Positions 25,922-34,774 of a stretch of 64,000 nt of DNA are shown here, one piece after another. The notes under the pieces were generated by a model that had not been told where the DNA came from, did no database searches, and saw nothing but the letters and a program-made list of their open reading frames with translations. The first letter of the stretch is position 1, and each line of letters opens with the position of its first letter. Made by a program: the position numbers and the translations under genes. The DNA is from Bacillus sp. REN16 (GTDB lineage: Bacteria; Bacillota; Bacilli; Bacillales; Bacillaceae_L), in contig NZ_JAJFZK010000009.1 in the NCBI RefSeq assembly GCF_020731355.1, positions 96,032 through 160,031 on the forward strand, read 5' to 3'.

Positions 25922-27367
25922 TTACTTTTCGTTACGAATTTTATGGACCTCGTCTGCAACAAACTGTACGTTTGTTCCTACAATAACTTGAATGCTATTT
26001 TTACCAACAATATTAATTCCCGGAACTCCAGTTGCTTTAATTTTTTGTTGATCGACTTTATCCATGTCTTTTACTTCTAAACGTAGACGAGTCACACAGT
26101 TATCAACTGATGTTACGTTCTCATCTCCACCTAAGCCCTCATAAATTTGAGCAGCCATTGACGCGAATCTAGATTTACCATCTGCTTGTGTAGTTTGTTC
26201 AACAACTTCCTCATCTTCCCGACCAGGTGTTTTAAGATTAAATTTCACGATTAAGAAACGGAATAAAACATAATAGATAACCCCTATTACAAGACCTTGT
26301 ACTAATAACATCCAAGGTTGATTTGCGATTGGATTTCGCAGACTTAGGAAAAAGTCAACAAACCCTGCACTAAACGCAAATCCTGCGGTCCAGTGAAATG
26401 TTGCAGCAACAAATAAAGAAATACCAGTTAGCGCTGCGTGAACAACATATAATGCTGGTGCTAAGAACATAAATGCAAATTCAAGTGGTTCTGTAACTCC
26501 AGTGAAAAATGCTGCAAATGCCGCTGCCATTAATAATGAAGCTGCTTGTTTCTTTCTTGTTGTTTTGGCTGTGTGATACATAGCAAGTGCTGCAGCTGGT
26601 AAACCAAACATCATAACTGGGAAGAAACCAGCTTGATATCTACCAGTAACACCCTTTTCACCTGCTCCGCTTAAGAAATTATTGATATCGTTAATACCTG
26701 CTACATCAAACCAGAATACGGAGTTTAAGGCATGGTGTAAGCCTGTTGGAATCAATAGCCTGTTAAAGAATCCATATAAACCAGCACCGACTGCTCCTAA
26801 GTCAAGGATACCTTTACCAAAGGCAACCAATGCAGAGTAGATCACCGGCCAAATAAATAATAGCAGTAGAGATCCAAATAACATGGCAATAGATGTCATA
26901 ATTGGAACAAGTCTTTTACCACTAAAGAAAGCTAATGCATCCGGTAATTGTACTTCACTGAAACGATTGTACATAATCGAAGCGATAATACCAGAGATAA
27001 TCCCGATAAATTGGTTTTCAATTTTTCCAAATGCAGCATTTACCTCAGTTGGGTCAATCCCTTGAAGCATTGCCACTGTGTTTGTTGCAAGTAATGTTGT
27101 AACTGTTAGATACCCAACTAAACCTGCTAATGCAGCTGAGCCATCCTTGTCTTTTGACATTCCTAAAGCGACACCGACCGCGAAGAGAATGGCCATATTA
27201 TCAATAATAGATCCACCCGCTTTAATTAGGAAAGCAGCGATTGGGCTTCCTCCACCCCATCCTTGTGGGTCAATCCAGTACCCAATACCCATCAGAATTG
27301 CTGCTGCGGGTAATACTGCAACCGGTAACATTAATGAACGACCAAGTTTTTGAAGATACTTCATCAT
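25922..27367 (-). CDS. nagP: N-acetylglucosamine-specific PTS enzyme IICB
   Basis: 481 residues. An EIIC membrane domain (about 1-380, about ten helices, with LIPTGLHHALN and GVTEPLEFAFMF motifs) is followed by an EIIB domain with the phosphorylated cysteine in SVDNCVTRLRLEV (about residue 419). No EIIA domain is attached, so it uses one from another protein. It imports and phosphorylates GlcNAc, feeding NagA and NagB. AAGGAGG precedes the double ATG. It is a separate transcription unit from nagAB but has an identical operator. Confidence 0.93.
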   Translation of the reverse strand: MMKYLQKLGRSLMLPVAVLPAAAILMGIGYWIDPQGWGGGSPIAAFLIKAGGSIIDNMAILFAVGVALGMSKDKDGSAALAGLVGYLTVTTLLATNTVAMLQGIDPTEVNAAFGKIENQFIGIISGIIASIMYNRFSEVQLPDALAFFSGKRLVPIMTSIAMLFGSLLLLFIWPVIYSALVAFGKGILDLGAVGAGLYGFFNRLLIPTGLHHALNSVFWFDVAGINDINNFLSGAGEKGVTGRYQAGFFPVMMFGLPAAALAMYHTAKTTRKKQAASLLMAAAFAAFFTGVTEPLEFAFMFLAPALYVVHAALTGISLFVAATFHWTAGFAFSAGFVDFFLSLRNPIANQPWMLLVQGLVIGVIYYVLFRFLIVKFNLKTPGREDEEVVEQTTQADGKSRFASMAAQIYEGLGGDENVTSVDNCVTRLRLEVKDMDKVDQQKIKATGVPGINIVGKNSIQVIVGTNVQFVADEVHKIRNEK

Positions 27368-27531
27368 GATGATAATTCCTCCTTCTGCTTTTGTATTTTC
27401 CTTCTATTCTTTGGTCCCCTAACTTTCAGAAATAAAACATTTATGATAACAATATAGGCAACGCTTACAGGTTAGTGTAACCAAAAGAAAGGAAGAATAA
27501 TTACCGTACTCATTTTAACACCAAGGGGTTT

Positions 27532-27545
27532 AGTTGTCTATACCA
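27532..27545 (-). promoter_or_regulatory. NagR operator (dre) upstream of nagP
   Basis: AGTTGTCTATACCA on the plus strand, identical over 14 bases to the nagA site. About 165 bases before the nagP start. A degenerate cre-like sequence (27457-27470) lies between operator and gene. Confidence 0.8.
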
Positions 27546-27667
27546 CTCTAAAGGAACCTTTTACAAAAAATCATCATTTTTATCTACTACAATATTACTA
27601 AAGGCGTATAGATGAAGGGTTTCCAATATATTACACTTAGAATAAACCATTGATTAGGAGGTATTCC

Positions 27668-27817
27668 ATGAAACAAGGTGATATGGTTGTCTATAAGAAC
27701 GATTTGTATGAAGTTTTGTACGTGTATGAAAACGGAATGTATGAGATCAAACAAATGGAATTCCTATTCAAGGTCGAGCTTGTAAACGAGTGTGATCTCA
27801 TTCGGGCTGCTTGTTAA
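27668..27817 (+). CDS. Small hypothetical protein, 49 residues
   Basis: ATG with AGGAGG seven bases upstream. The product begins MKQGDMVVYKNDLYEVLYVYENG, a pattern of short beta strands like an SH3/KOW-type barrel, and ends with a cysteine. I recognise no named family. The perfect site and the terminator just downstream (27855-27890) support a real gene. It is divergent from nagP. Confidence 0.65.
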   Translation: MKQGDMVVYKNDLYEVLYVYENGMYEIKQMEFLFKVELVNECDLIRAAC

Positions 27818-27854
27818 AAACCGTGATTCCTCCTTCCCTAAATAGATGTTTTTT

Positions 27855-27890
27855 AAAAAATCCATTGTTTTTTAACAATGGATTTTTCTT
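27855..27890. terminator. Bidirectional terminator, 49-residue ORF / cyclase gene
   Basis: Stem AAAATCCATTGTT / AACAATGGATTTT with a T loop, flanked by A and T runs. Confidence 0.85.
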
Positions 27891-27897
27891 TGTTCTT

Positions 27898-28518
27898 CTA
27901 TATTTTTTTTAAAACTGCACGAACAGGACTACCATCTGCTCCTTCAATCGGAAGTGGGAGTGCAATTAATTCATAATCACCTGGTTCCACATCATCTAAG
28001 ACAATCCCTTCAAGAATATATATGCCATTCTTATGTAATTGATGATGGGCTTGTAAATCTTTACTATCCAACTGATCGACAGATGGTGTGTCAACACCAA
28101 TTAATTGAATTCCATTTTCGGCTAAAAATGAGGCAGCCTCTGGATTTAAGCTTGTAATGGCGCTTGGAAACTGTTTTCGATTAAGCCATGAATTTGTGCG
28201 GATTAACAATCGTTTCACACCAGATAATTCAAATCCTGCTAAGTCCTCAATTCCAATTTCCTTTTTACCGGATATTTCTATCACTTTTGCCTTTCCCACA
28301 TAAAGGTCAAGCTCTAGTTCCTGCACCTTTTTTCCTTCATTGTCAAAGTGGTAAGGCGCATCAATATGCGTGCCAATATGGGTACTTGTCGTAATTTTTC
28401 CTACATTTACTGTTGAATCATTATCAATTGACCAAGATAATTCGAAATGAAATGGTGTGTCGTTCGGCCATTCTTGTGTTTTTTCGCTTAAAGGCTGTGA
28501 AATATCAATGATTTTCAT
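27898..28518 (-). CDS. Cyclase/arylformamidase family hydrolase (KynB-like)
   Basis: 206 residues. The metal-binding STHIGTHIDAPYHF motif (HxGTHxDxPxH) identifies the cyclase superfamily. KynB members hydrolyse N-formylkynurenine; others act on different formamides or lactones, and no kyn genes are nearby, so the substrate is open. ATG at 28518 (GAGG eight bases upstream) is chosen over GTG nine bases earlier. Stand-alone gene between a terminator and a divergent CAP-domain gene. Confidence 0.85.
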   Translation of the reverse strand: MKIIDISQPLSEKTQEWPNDTPFHFELSWSIDNDSTVNVGKITTSTHIGTHIDAPYHFDNEGKKVQELELDLYVGKAKVIEISGKKEIGIEDLAGFELSGVKRLLIRTNSWLNRKQFPSAITSLNPEAASFLAENGIQLIGVDTPSVDQLDSKDLQAHHQLHKNGIYILEGIVLDDVEPGDYELIALPLPIEGADGSPVRAVLKKI

Positions 28519-28689
28519 TTCCTTCACCTCAAATGTTTAGGGATTTTTTTCCTTCTTTTATTTTACTTGATATCGATGCTGCCGTTAAGCCCCTCAAGCA
28601 AGAGACTCTCTTTTATTACCACCAATACTTTATTTATCGGGGTAGCAAAATATAAGAGTAAATCGAATTATGCAAAGGAGGAATTTAGA

Positions 28690-29526
28690 TTGCAAAGATT
28701 TACAAAAACAGGGATAGCGATTATTGGGTCTGCGATGCTTTTACTTTCTGCATGCAATTCAAACAATGCAGCAGACGATAATAACCATTCAGCAAACGTA
28801 GAAAGTGTAAATTACGGCTATATAATGAAACAAGACCGCCCTTATCGCACGACAATGTCCAGCGATAAATATCCACATACAACGAGTGTTCAGCATGCAC
28901 AAGGTGAACAGAAGTATTATCGTTTCATCAACAAAAAAATTGTTGTGGGTACTCCAAATGGCAATGGTACAAATGTAGTTCCAAATGGAAACTTTCATTG
29001 GGCAGGCGGACCAAATAATGCGGCACCAGCGCCAAACAACAATATTGCTCCGGAACCAAATTATCCAACAGGCCAAACACAACCTGTTGAACAAAATCGT
29101 CAGCCTGCAACACAACAGCCAGCTCCAACTCCAGCACCTACCGCTGGAATTAGTAATTTCGAAAAACAGGTAATCGACTTAACAAATGCACAGCGTTCGA
29201 AAAATGGCTTACCTGCACTTAAAGCTGATACTGGGCTAGGTAAAGTGGCAAAGACAAAAGCAAATGATATGCAGCAAAAAAATTATTTCTCCCATACGAG
29301 CCCTACTTACGGATCTCCTTTTGATATGATGAGGGATTTTGGGGTATCGTTCAAGACAGCCGGTGAGAATATTGCCAAAGGACAAGCTTCACCAGAAGCT
29401 GTGGTAAACGCTTGGATGAACAGTGAAGGACATCGCAAAAACATCCTGAATCCAAACTTCACCCATATCGGAGTTGGCCACCAAGCAAGTGGTAACTACT
29501 GGTCACAAATGTTTATTGGCAAATAA
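28690..29526 (+). CDS. CAP/SCP-domain lipoprotein (YkwD-like)
   Basis: 278 residues. The start is TTG at 28690 with AAAGGAGG eight bases upstream. A lipoprotein signal ends in LLSAC (Cys about residue 20). A low-complexity linker rich in N, P, A and Q (about 100-155) precedes the C-terminal CAP domain (about 160-277), with NYFSHTSPTYG, GENIAKG and GHRKNILNPNFTHIGVG. The role of bacterial CAP proteins is mostly unknown. In spore formers homologues are often made during sporulation or at the cell surface. Confidence 0.88.
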   Translation: MQRFTKTGIAIIGSAMLLLSACNSNNAADDNNHSANVESVNYGYIMKQDRPYRTTMSSDKYPHTTSVQHAQGEQKYYRFINKKIVVGTPNGNGTNVVPNGNFHWAGGPNNAAPAPNNNIAPEPNYPTGQTQPVEQNRQPATQQPAPTPAPTAGISNFEKQVIDLTNAQRSKNGLPALKADTGLGKVAKTKANDMQQKNYFSHTSPTYGSPFDMMRDFGVSFKTAGENIAKGQASPEAVVNAWMNSEGHRKNILNPNFTHIGVGHQASGNYWSQMFIGK

Positions 29527-29566
29527 AAAAATGGGGCAGACATTCTACGTGTCGCCCCTTTTTTCT
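29525..29566. terminator. Bidirectional terminator, CAP lipoprotein / tyrosyl-tRNA synthetase
   Basis: Stem GGGGCAGACA / TGTCGCCCC (one mismatch) between A and T runs. Confidence 0.85.
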
Positions 29567-29568
29567 GA

Positions 29569-30813
29569 TTACTTTTTAATTTTAACAAATTTACGTTTTC
29601 CAACCTGAACGATCATATCATCTGTAATTTCCACTTCCAAATGAATATCCTCAATTTTTTCGCCATTCAATTTGACCCCGCCATTTTGGATCATTTTTCG
29701 TGCTTCCCCTTTGGATTTTTGGAGCTCCAATTGAACAAGTAAATCAATGATGGAAATGGAGTTTTCTCCTGACCATGTCACTTCTGGGAGATCTTCCGGA
29801 ATGACACCTTTTTGGAAGACGGTTTTAAAATGTTCTTCAGCCTGGCCGGCCGCTTCTTTACCATGGTACATTCTCACAATTGTTCTTCCAAGAAGCATTT
29901 TGGCGTCACGCGGGTGAAGTGTCCCATTTTCGATATTTGCTTTAATCTCATTCTTTTCTTCAAGAGATAAGTCTGTGACAAGATCAAAGTATTTTGCCAT
30001 CATTTCATCTTGGATAGACATTGTTTTTCCGTACATATCATTTGGCGCTTCATCAACACCAATGTAGTTCCCCTTTGACTTAGACATCTTTTCGATGCCA
30101 TCAAGTCCTTCTAAAAGTGGAAGAAGAATGACAACCTGCTTTTCTTTGCCAAAATGCTCCTGTAAATGTCTTCCCATTAATACGTTGAAATGCTGGTCAT
30201 TACCGCCTAATTCGATATCACTTTCCAGCGCTACAGAGTCATAGCCCTGCATAAGCGGGTAGAAAAACTCATGAAGTGAAATCGGCTTCCCTGTAGCTAA
30301 ACGCTCTGAGAAATCATTTCGTTCAAGTAAACGAGCAACAGTGATACTTGCCGCTAAGTTGATAATGTCTTCGAAGTTTAAGGCAGATAGCCATTTAGAG
30401 TTGTAGTGTAGCTCTACTTTCTCCATATCTAACACTTTTCCAAACTGTTCGAAGTATGTTGTCGCATTATGCTTTACTTCTTCATCTGTCAGTTGCTTTC
30501 GAGCAACGGATTTACCGGTTGGGTCTCCTATTTTACCTGTAAAATCACCGATAAGAAGCTGGATGACATGTCCATTTTCTTGGAATTGTTTTAACTTGTT
30601 TAAAACCACAGTGTGGCCTAAGTGAACATCTGGCGCGGACGGATCAAGTCCTAGTTTTACTTTTAATGGTTGGTTTGTAACAATGGATTTGGCAATCTTT
30701 TGTTTTAGTTCATGTGCAGGAACAATTTCCTGAACACCATTTGCATAGATGTCAAACTGTCTTTCTAGTTCTCGTTTTTGTTCATCTGTTAACTGTTCGA
30801 TAAAGTTCTCCAT
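29569..30813 (-). CDS. tyrZ: Tyrosyl-tRNA synthetase (TyrZ-like)
   Basis: 414 residues, class I synthetase. The HIGH-type motif is HLGHT (about residue 65), the KMSKS loop is intact (about residue 245), and a C-terminal S4-type RNA-binding domain covers about 345-412. Length and sequence resemble the TyrZ form of Bacillus more than TyrS; whether the genome also has TyrS cannot be seen here. AGGAGG precedes the ATG. Upstream is a complete T-box with Tyr specifier TAC. Confidence 0.92.
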   Translation of the reverse strand: MENFIEQLTDEQKRELERQFDIYANGVQEIVPAHELKQKIAKSIVTNQPLKVKLGLDPSAPDVHLGHTVVLNKLKQFQENGHVIQLLIGDFTGKIGDPTGKSVARKQLTDEEVKHNATTYFEQFGKVLDMEKVELHYNSKWLSALNFEDIINLAASITVARLLERNDFSERLATGKPISLHEFFYPLMQGYDSVALESDIELGGNDQHFNVLMGRHLQEHFGKEKQVVILLPLLEGLDGIEKMSKSKGNYIGVDEAPNDMYGKTMSIQDEMMAKYFDLVTDLSLEEKNEIKANIENGTLHPRDAKMLLGRTIVRMYHGKEAAGQAEEHFKTVFQKGVIPEDLPEVTWSGENSISIIDLLVQLELQKSKGEARKMIQNGGVKLNGEKIEDIHLEVEITDDMIVQVGKRKFVKIKK

Positions 30814-30894
30814 TTGGTTTTCCTCCTGGTCATTATATATTTAAAGTGTCATTTCTTTTACGGAGCTTCCTTATTCCCCCCCAAAAAAACATAA

Positions 30895-31135
30895 AAAACC
30901 ACGCCCCTAAAAAAGGGACGTGGTTGCACGCGGTACCACCCTTGATTGAAGATATGTATCTTCCGCTTCATTCGAATAACGGCTCGTCCGTTCTTTGTTA
31001 ATTGCCAATTGGGCGTTCACAAAGAAAGCTCAAGGAGGTAATTCACATTTATCTTTGTTCCGGTTTTCACCAACCACCGGCTCTCTGCTTCAGGGAGATA
31101 AACTGCTACTTATTCCTATCATCACTTAACTATTT
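30895..31135 (-). promoter_or_regulatory. Tyrosine T-box leader of tyrZ
   Basis: The minus strand has the T-box sequence AAGGGTGGTACCGCG, then the terminator CCACGTCCC / GGGGCGTGG with a T run. Stem I includes GAGAGCCGGTGG and the AG-bulge side; the specifier loop reads AATTACCTCCTTGAG, giving TAC (Tyr). TGGT in the bulge matches a tRNA ending ACCA. Uncharged tRNA-Tyr should turn tyrZ on. Confidence 0.92.
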
Positions 31136-31250
31136 AATATATACAGGTTATTCTAACGGATAGTTCGATAATTAACAAGCAAAAATCCACTTCCTATTTC
31201 TTCACAGAAAACAGAAGTGGACTTTATGCACTTATAAGTGTTCTTAGAAT

Positions 31251-32102
31251 TTAAGCGATGACAAGTCTTATTTTATTGTCAGACGGATCCTTTGTAACTA
31301 CGACCCCATCCTCTTCTTCTACATATGCGCCGATTTGCTTTAAGTTTTCGACGGTTGATTGTAACGCATTTTCGTTTGGCAGTACTAGTGTAAATTGCTT
31401 TATTCCTGCACTTTTTTCAGATGGTGCAGGTGCCCCTACGCCATTCCATGTGTTAAGTCCAATATGGTGATGGTATCCGCCAGTTGATATGAACAATGCC
31501 ATTCCGCCATAGCGGGTTACAACATCAAAACCAAGTCCTTTTGTATAATACTCCTCAGTCTTAGCTAGCTCAGATACATGCATGTGAATATGTCCCATTA
31601 CTGTTCCTTCTGGCAGTCCGGTCCATTTTTCACCATTCGCTGCCGCAAGTACACCTTGGCCATCAAGTGGTTCTGTCACCATTTTCACTTCACCGTTTGC
31701 CCATTCCCACTCTGTGTCGGGGCGGTCTGCGTAAATTTCAATTCCATTTCCATCTGGATCATCTAAATACAGAGCTTCACTCACGGCGTGGTCAGATGCG
31801 CCAATCGGTACATTATTCTGAACCAAATGATAAAGTACTTTACCCAGATCTGCTCGTGTTGGTAAAAGCAAAGCAAAATGATAAAGGCCGGTTTTGCGTG
31901 GCTCTTTAGGTGTAATGTATTCTGGCTGTTCAATTGATAATAATGGTGTTTTTCCATCCGAAGTTAGAAGCGCCTTTTTTTCAGACTGCTCTAATACTTT
32001 AAATCCAATGGTGTTTTGATAAAATGTTAAAGAACGCTGTAAATCAGTTACCTTCAATTCTACAAGACCTACAAATGTATATGGCGGGCGTTGAAATTTC
32101 AT
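31251..32102 (-). CDS. catE: Catechol-2,3-dioxygenase-like VOC protein (CatE-like)
   Basis: 283 residues with two vicinal-oxygen-chelate halves. The first has GLYHFALLLP and ALYLDDPDGNGIEIYADRP; the second has HIHMHVSEL and GGYHHHIGLN, with metal-ligand His and Glu. These match B. subtilis CatE, which opens catechol rings and is induced by quinones. AGGAGG lies nine bases before ATG 32102. It is divergent from a YodB/CatR-type repressor gene, as expected for a catechol response; the DoxX partner catD is not adjacent. Confidence 0.87.
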   Translation of the reverse strand: MKFQRPPYTFVGLVELKVTDLQRSLTFYQNTIGFKVLEQSEKKALLTSDGKTPLLSIEQPEYITPKEPRKTGLYHFALLLPTRADLGKVLYHLVQNNVPIGASDHAVSEALYLDDPDGNGIEIYADRPDTEWEWANGEVKMVTEPLDGQGVLAAANGEKWTGLPEGTVMGHIHMHVSELAKTEEYYTKGLGFDVVTRYGGMALFISTGGYHHHIGLNTWNGVGAPAPSEKSAGIKQFTLVLPNENALQSTVENLKQIGAYVEEEDGVVVTKDPSDNKIRLVIA

Positions 32103-32130
32103 ATTCGTGTGCCTCCTAATGTTCATTCAC

Positions 32131-32147
32131 TTACTTTATGTAAGTAA
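32131..32147. promoter_or_regulatory. Candidate CatR/YodB-type operator between catE and its regulator
   Basis: Inverted repeat TTACTT-TATGT-AAGTAA in the divergent promoter region, 29 bases from the catE start. It is the only strong dyad there. Confidence 0.55.
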
Positions 32148-32231
32148 TTATATTTTTGTAATTATATTATGTCAAGTATGTTTATTATTTCTTACAATTT
32201 GCTATAATATATTAAGAGGGGTGAAAGAGTT

Positions 32232-32558
32232 ATGAATACGCATATAATTTGTCCTAAATTCGAAAAAGCTATGAATTTGATAGGTCAACGATGGACAGGA
32301 CTTGTCATTTACCAACTTCTTTCCGGCCCGCAACGGTTTTGCACGCTTGAATCTTCAATTGGAATCAGCGGAAGAGTTCTTTCGGAAAGGCTTAAGGACT
32401 TAGAGAATCAAGGGATTATAATACGAAATGTATACCCGGAAACCCCAGTACGTATTGAATATTCTTTAACCGAAAAAGGGGTGGCCCTAAAACCTTTAAT
32501 GGATGAAATCCAAAAATGGTCGCAGGACTGGGTTGAAATTAATAAAACAGCTGAGTAA
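32232..32558 (+). CDS. HxlR family redox-sensing repressor (CatR/YodB-like)
   Basis: 108 residues, a winged-helix HxlR protein (GQRWTGLVIYQLLSGPQRF; ISGRVLSERLKDLE). Cysteine 7 in the N-terminal ICPKFEKA is the position used by YodB and CatR to sense quinones and diamide; a second cysteine is in RFCTLE. By family knowledge, modification of Cys7 releases the operator. GAGGGGTGAAAG precedes the ATG. Divergent from catE, which it probably represses together with itself. Confidence 0.87.
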   Translation: MNTHIICPKFEKAMNLIGQRWTGLVIYQLLSGPQRFCTLESSIGISGRVLSERLKDLENQGIIIRNVYPETPVRIEYSLTEKGVALKPLMDEIQKWSQDWVEINKTAE

Positions 32559-32594
32559 AGCAGATTGTGTACATTGCAATCTGCTTCTTTATTT
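32558..32594 (+). terminator. Terminator of the HxlR gene
   Basis: Stem AAGCAGATTG / CAATCTGCTT followed by CTTTATTT. Confidence 0.75.
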
Positions 32595-32698
32595 GTACGC
32601 CTCAGGTCTTATTTGGAAATATATCGGTGGTGCGTTACATCATTCCCTTTCTTCTTTTATGATAAGGATAGAATAAATGATAAAGGCAGGTAAAAAAA

Positions 32699-33550
32699 GT
32701 GAAGAAAATATTCATTATATTTTTCATTCTAATTGGGGTTTATCTTGTGATGACAAATCTGTACCGTATTCCTGGGCTTCCATTTGGGAATTCTGGAGAC
32801 TCGGTCAAGGTTACGGACAAAATTGATGAGATTGAAATCGATATATCATCGATTAGCACAACTGTCATCCCTGAAAACCGGGAGAACGTGAAGGCCGAAT
32901 TAAAAGGAAAAGGCGAAGTGCTCGTTTCCAAAAGCGGGGATACTATAGAGGTCACCTATGAACGTGGATTTTTCAATTTTGGTTGGATCCCTTTCTTAGA
33001 TCAGTCAAAGCTAACTGTGTATATCCCTGAAGATTACGACCAAGATCTATCACTTAGAGTCGGTTCCGGCCACTTGGAATTTGATGGTGCTCCAATGGAG
33101 CTAAACAATCTTTCGGCGGATGTTCATTCTGGTAATATGAGATTGCAAAACCTTTCCTCTGAAACATTTACACATCATGTCGCTTCAGGGAACTCTAGAA
33201 TTGAGGGGCTTACCACAAATAGTGGAGAAATCGATGTTCAATCCGGTAATGTGACAGTGGATGATTATACAGGGAAACTTGAGGCAGAAATCCACTCTGG
33301 ACGATTAAAAGCAGCGATTTCAGATCTGACAGATTCCATTGATGCTAGTGTTAGTTCCGGACTGCTGGATATTGATCTCCCAAATGATGCAGACTTTACC
33401 TTAACAGGTGAATCAAATAGCGGCTACATTTCCAATGATTTCACATTGGATGACTCAAAAAAAGATAAAGGGTCTATTGTAGGAAAACACGGTGCCGGAA
33501 CACATAAGATAAATATTGAAGTAAATAGCGGAAAAGCAAGTATCCGATAA
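32699..33550 (+). CDS. DUF4097 beta-repeat cell-envelope protein
   Basis: 283 residues from a GTG start. One N-terminal transmembrane helix (about 2-20) is followed by a beta-solenoid with recurring SGN / SGxL turns (VHSGNMRLQN, VASGNSRIEG, VQSGNVTVDD, IHSGRLKAAI, VSSGLLDIDL), typical of DUF4097. Some relatives (LiaG type) sit in envelope-stress operons. No partner genes are adjacent, so its role is unassigned. It ends at a GC-rich terminator. Confidence 0.85.
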   Translation: MKKIFIIFFILIGVYLVMTNLYRIPGLPFGNSGDSVKVTDKIDEIEIDISSISTTVIPENRENVKAELKGKGEVLVSKSGDTIEVTYERGFFNFGWIPFLDQSKLTVYIPEDYDQDLSLRVGSGHLEFDGAPMELNNLSADVHSGNMRLQNLSSETFTHHVASGNSRIEGLTTNSGEIDVQSGNVTVDDYTGKLEAEIHSGRLKAAISDLTDSIDASVSSGLLDIDLPNDADFTLTGESNSGYISNDFTLDDSKKDKGSIVGKHGAGTHKINIEVNSGKASIR

Positions 33551-33555
33551 GGTAA

Positions 33556-33586
33556 AAGCGCCCATTGCTACGGGCGCCTTTTTTAA
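33556..33586 (+). terminator. Terminator of the DUF4097 gene
   Basis: Stem AAAAGCGCCC / GGGCGCCTTTT with loop ATTGCTAC and a T run. Confidence 0.85.
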
Positions 33587-33657
33587 AATAATTACTGACA
33601 AAATTTTCAATCTATTTTATTATTAAAATAATAAATGAATACCTAGGAGGTCTAATC

Positions 33658-34407
33658 ATGAGTATTGCGCTTATTTCCGATATACACGGAAATATGACAG
33701 CACTTGAAGCTGTACTTGAACATATCAAAGATCGTGGAATCAAGACGATTTTTTGTCTTGGAGACCTTGTAGGAAAAGGGCCAAACTCATCTTCGGCAGT
33801 TGACCGGATTCAAGAGGTGTGTGAGGTTGTGCTTTTGGGGAATTGGGATGATTTTATTCAAAATGAGCATCCTGATGAAGGGATTAAATGGCATCAAAAA
33901 CAACTTGGTGAAGAACGGCTTTCATACTTAGGGACACTTCCCTTTCATTATGATTTTTATATGAGCGGGAAATACATTCGGCTATACCATGCCTCTGCAA
34001 AAAGCGTCCACCACCGTGTTGTCCCAATGATTCATTCCGATGATGAAAAAAGGGCCATGTTTGATCTATCCGAATGGATTACTCCGTTAGAGGAGAGAAC
34101 ACCAGATATTATCGGGTTTGGCGATATTCACGCTGCCTTGATTGAACCCATGGATACGGAACAAACCCTTTTAAATGTTGGAAGTGTTGGAAACCCTCTT
34201 GATACAACACAAGCCACATTTGCGATTTTACATGGGAAGTATCAATCAAAAGAAATCGGACCACTTTCAATCGAAATTGTTCGTCTTCCATATGATGTTG
34301 AAAAGGAATTAAAAATTGCAGCGGAAACAGGATTGCCATCATTTGATATGTATGCAGCGGAGCTTCGCGAAGCCGTTTACCGTGGATCACCGAAAAGGGA
34401 AAAATAA
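33658..34407 (+). CDS. Calcineurin-like metallophosphoesterase
   Basis: 249 residues. Metal-binding motifs are ISDIHGN (DxH), GDLVGKGP (GDxxxxGP), GNWD (in place of GNHD) and GFGDIHAA near the C-terminal third. The substitution of H by W in the GNH(E/D) motif removes the usual active-site histidine, as seen in the YfcE/DUF-type subfamily with broad or unknown substrates. AGGAGG precedes the ATG. Followed by a small protein gene. Confidence 0.85.
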   Translation: MSIALISDIHGNMTALEAVLEHIKDRGIKTIFCLGDLVGKGPNSSSAVDRIQEVCEVVLLGNWDDFIQNEHPDEGIKWHQKQLGEERLSYLGTLPFHYDFYMSGKYIRLYHASAKSVHHRVVPMIHSDDEKRAMFDLSEWITPLEERTPDIIGFGDIHAALIEPMDTEQTLLNVGSVGNPLDTTQATFAILHGKYQSKEIGPLSIEIVRLPYDVEKELKIAAETGLPSFDMYAAELREAVYRGSPKREK

Positions 34408-34558
34408 CTAGTTCGTGAAACTTGCATCAGTGAAAAGAATCAAGGTAAAATAATAAAACAAACGAAATTTACACGTATAACTATCATAAATATAGGATAT
34501 AATGTTTTTAATTTTTTCAACCTCTATATAAATATAAAACCCTGAGAGGAGAATTACC

Positions 34559-34729
34559 ATGACTGCCAATAACGAATCCAAAAAAGAGATCACGGTTAAT
34601 TCAACTGTCCAGTTAAAAGGGATAGTGAAAGCAATATTTAATGATTCCATTCATGTGCAAATCGGAGGAAAAATCATTACACTTCCCGCTTCAAATCTTT
34701 TAAAGCAAAACAAAACTCCATTGACCTAA
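34559..34729 (+). CDS. Small hypothetical protein, 56 residues
   Basis: ATG with GAGAGGAG eight bases upstream. After a charged N-terminus, the sequence STVQLKGIVKAIFNDSIHVQIGG looks like a small beta barrel (OB or KOW-like), as in short DUF2187-type Bacillus proteins, though I cannot assign a family. It ends just before a bidirectional terminator. Composition and initiation signals favour a real gene. Confidence 0.68.
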   Translation: MTANNESKKEITVNSTVQLKGIVKAIFNDSIHVQIGGKIITLPASNLLKQNKTPLT

Positions 34730-34735
34730 TAACAG

Positions 34736-34771
34736 GAAAAGGAATACCACGTTAATTGGTATTCCTTTTTT
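34736..34771. terminator. Bidirectional terminator, 56-residue ORF / ECF operon
   Basis: Stem AAAAGGAATACCA / TGGTATTCCTTTT with loop CGTTAAT, T runs on both sides. Confidence 0.88.
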
Positions 34772-34774
34772 GTA

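Noticed and set aside
27457-27470. cre site upstream of nagP (minus-strand TGTAAGCGTTGCC)
   Set aside because: Differs from the consensus at two of the conserved 3' positions; too weak to list as a feature.
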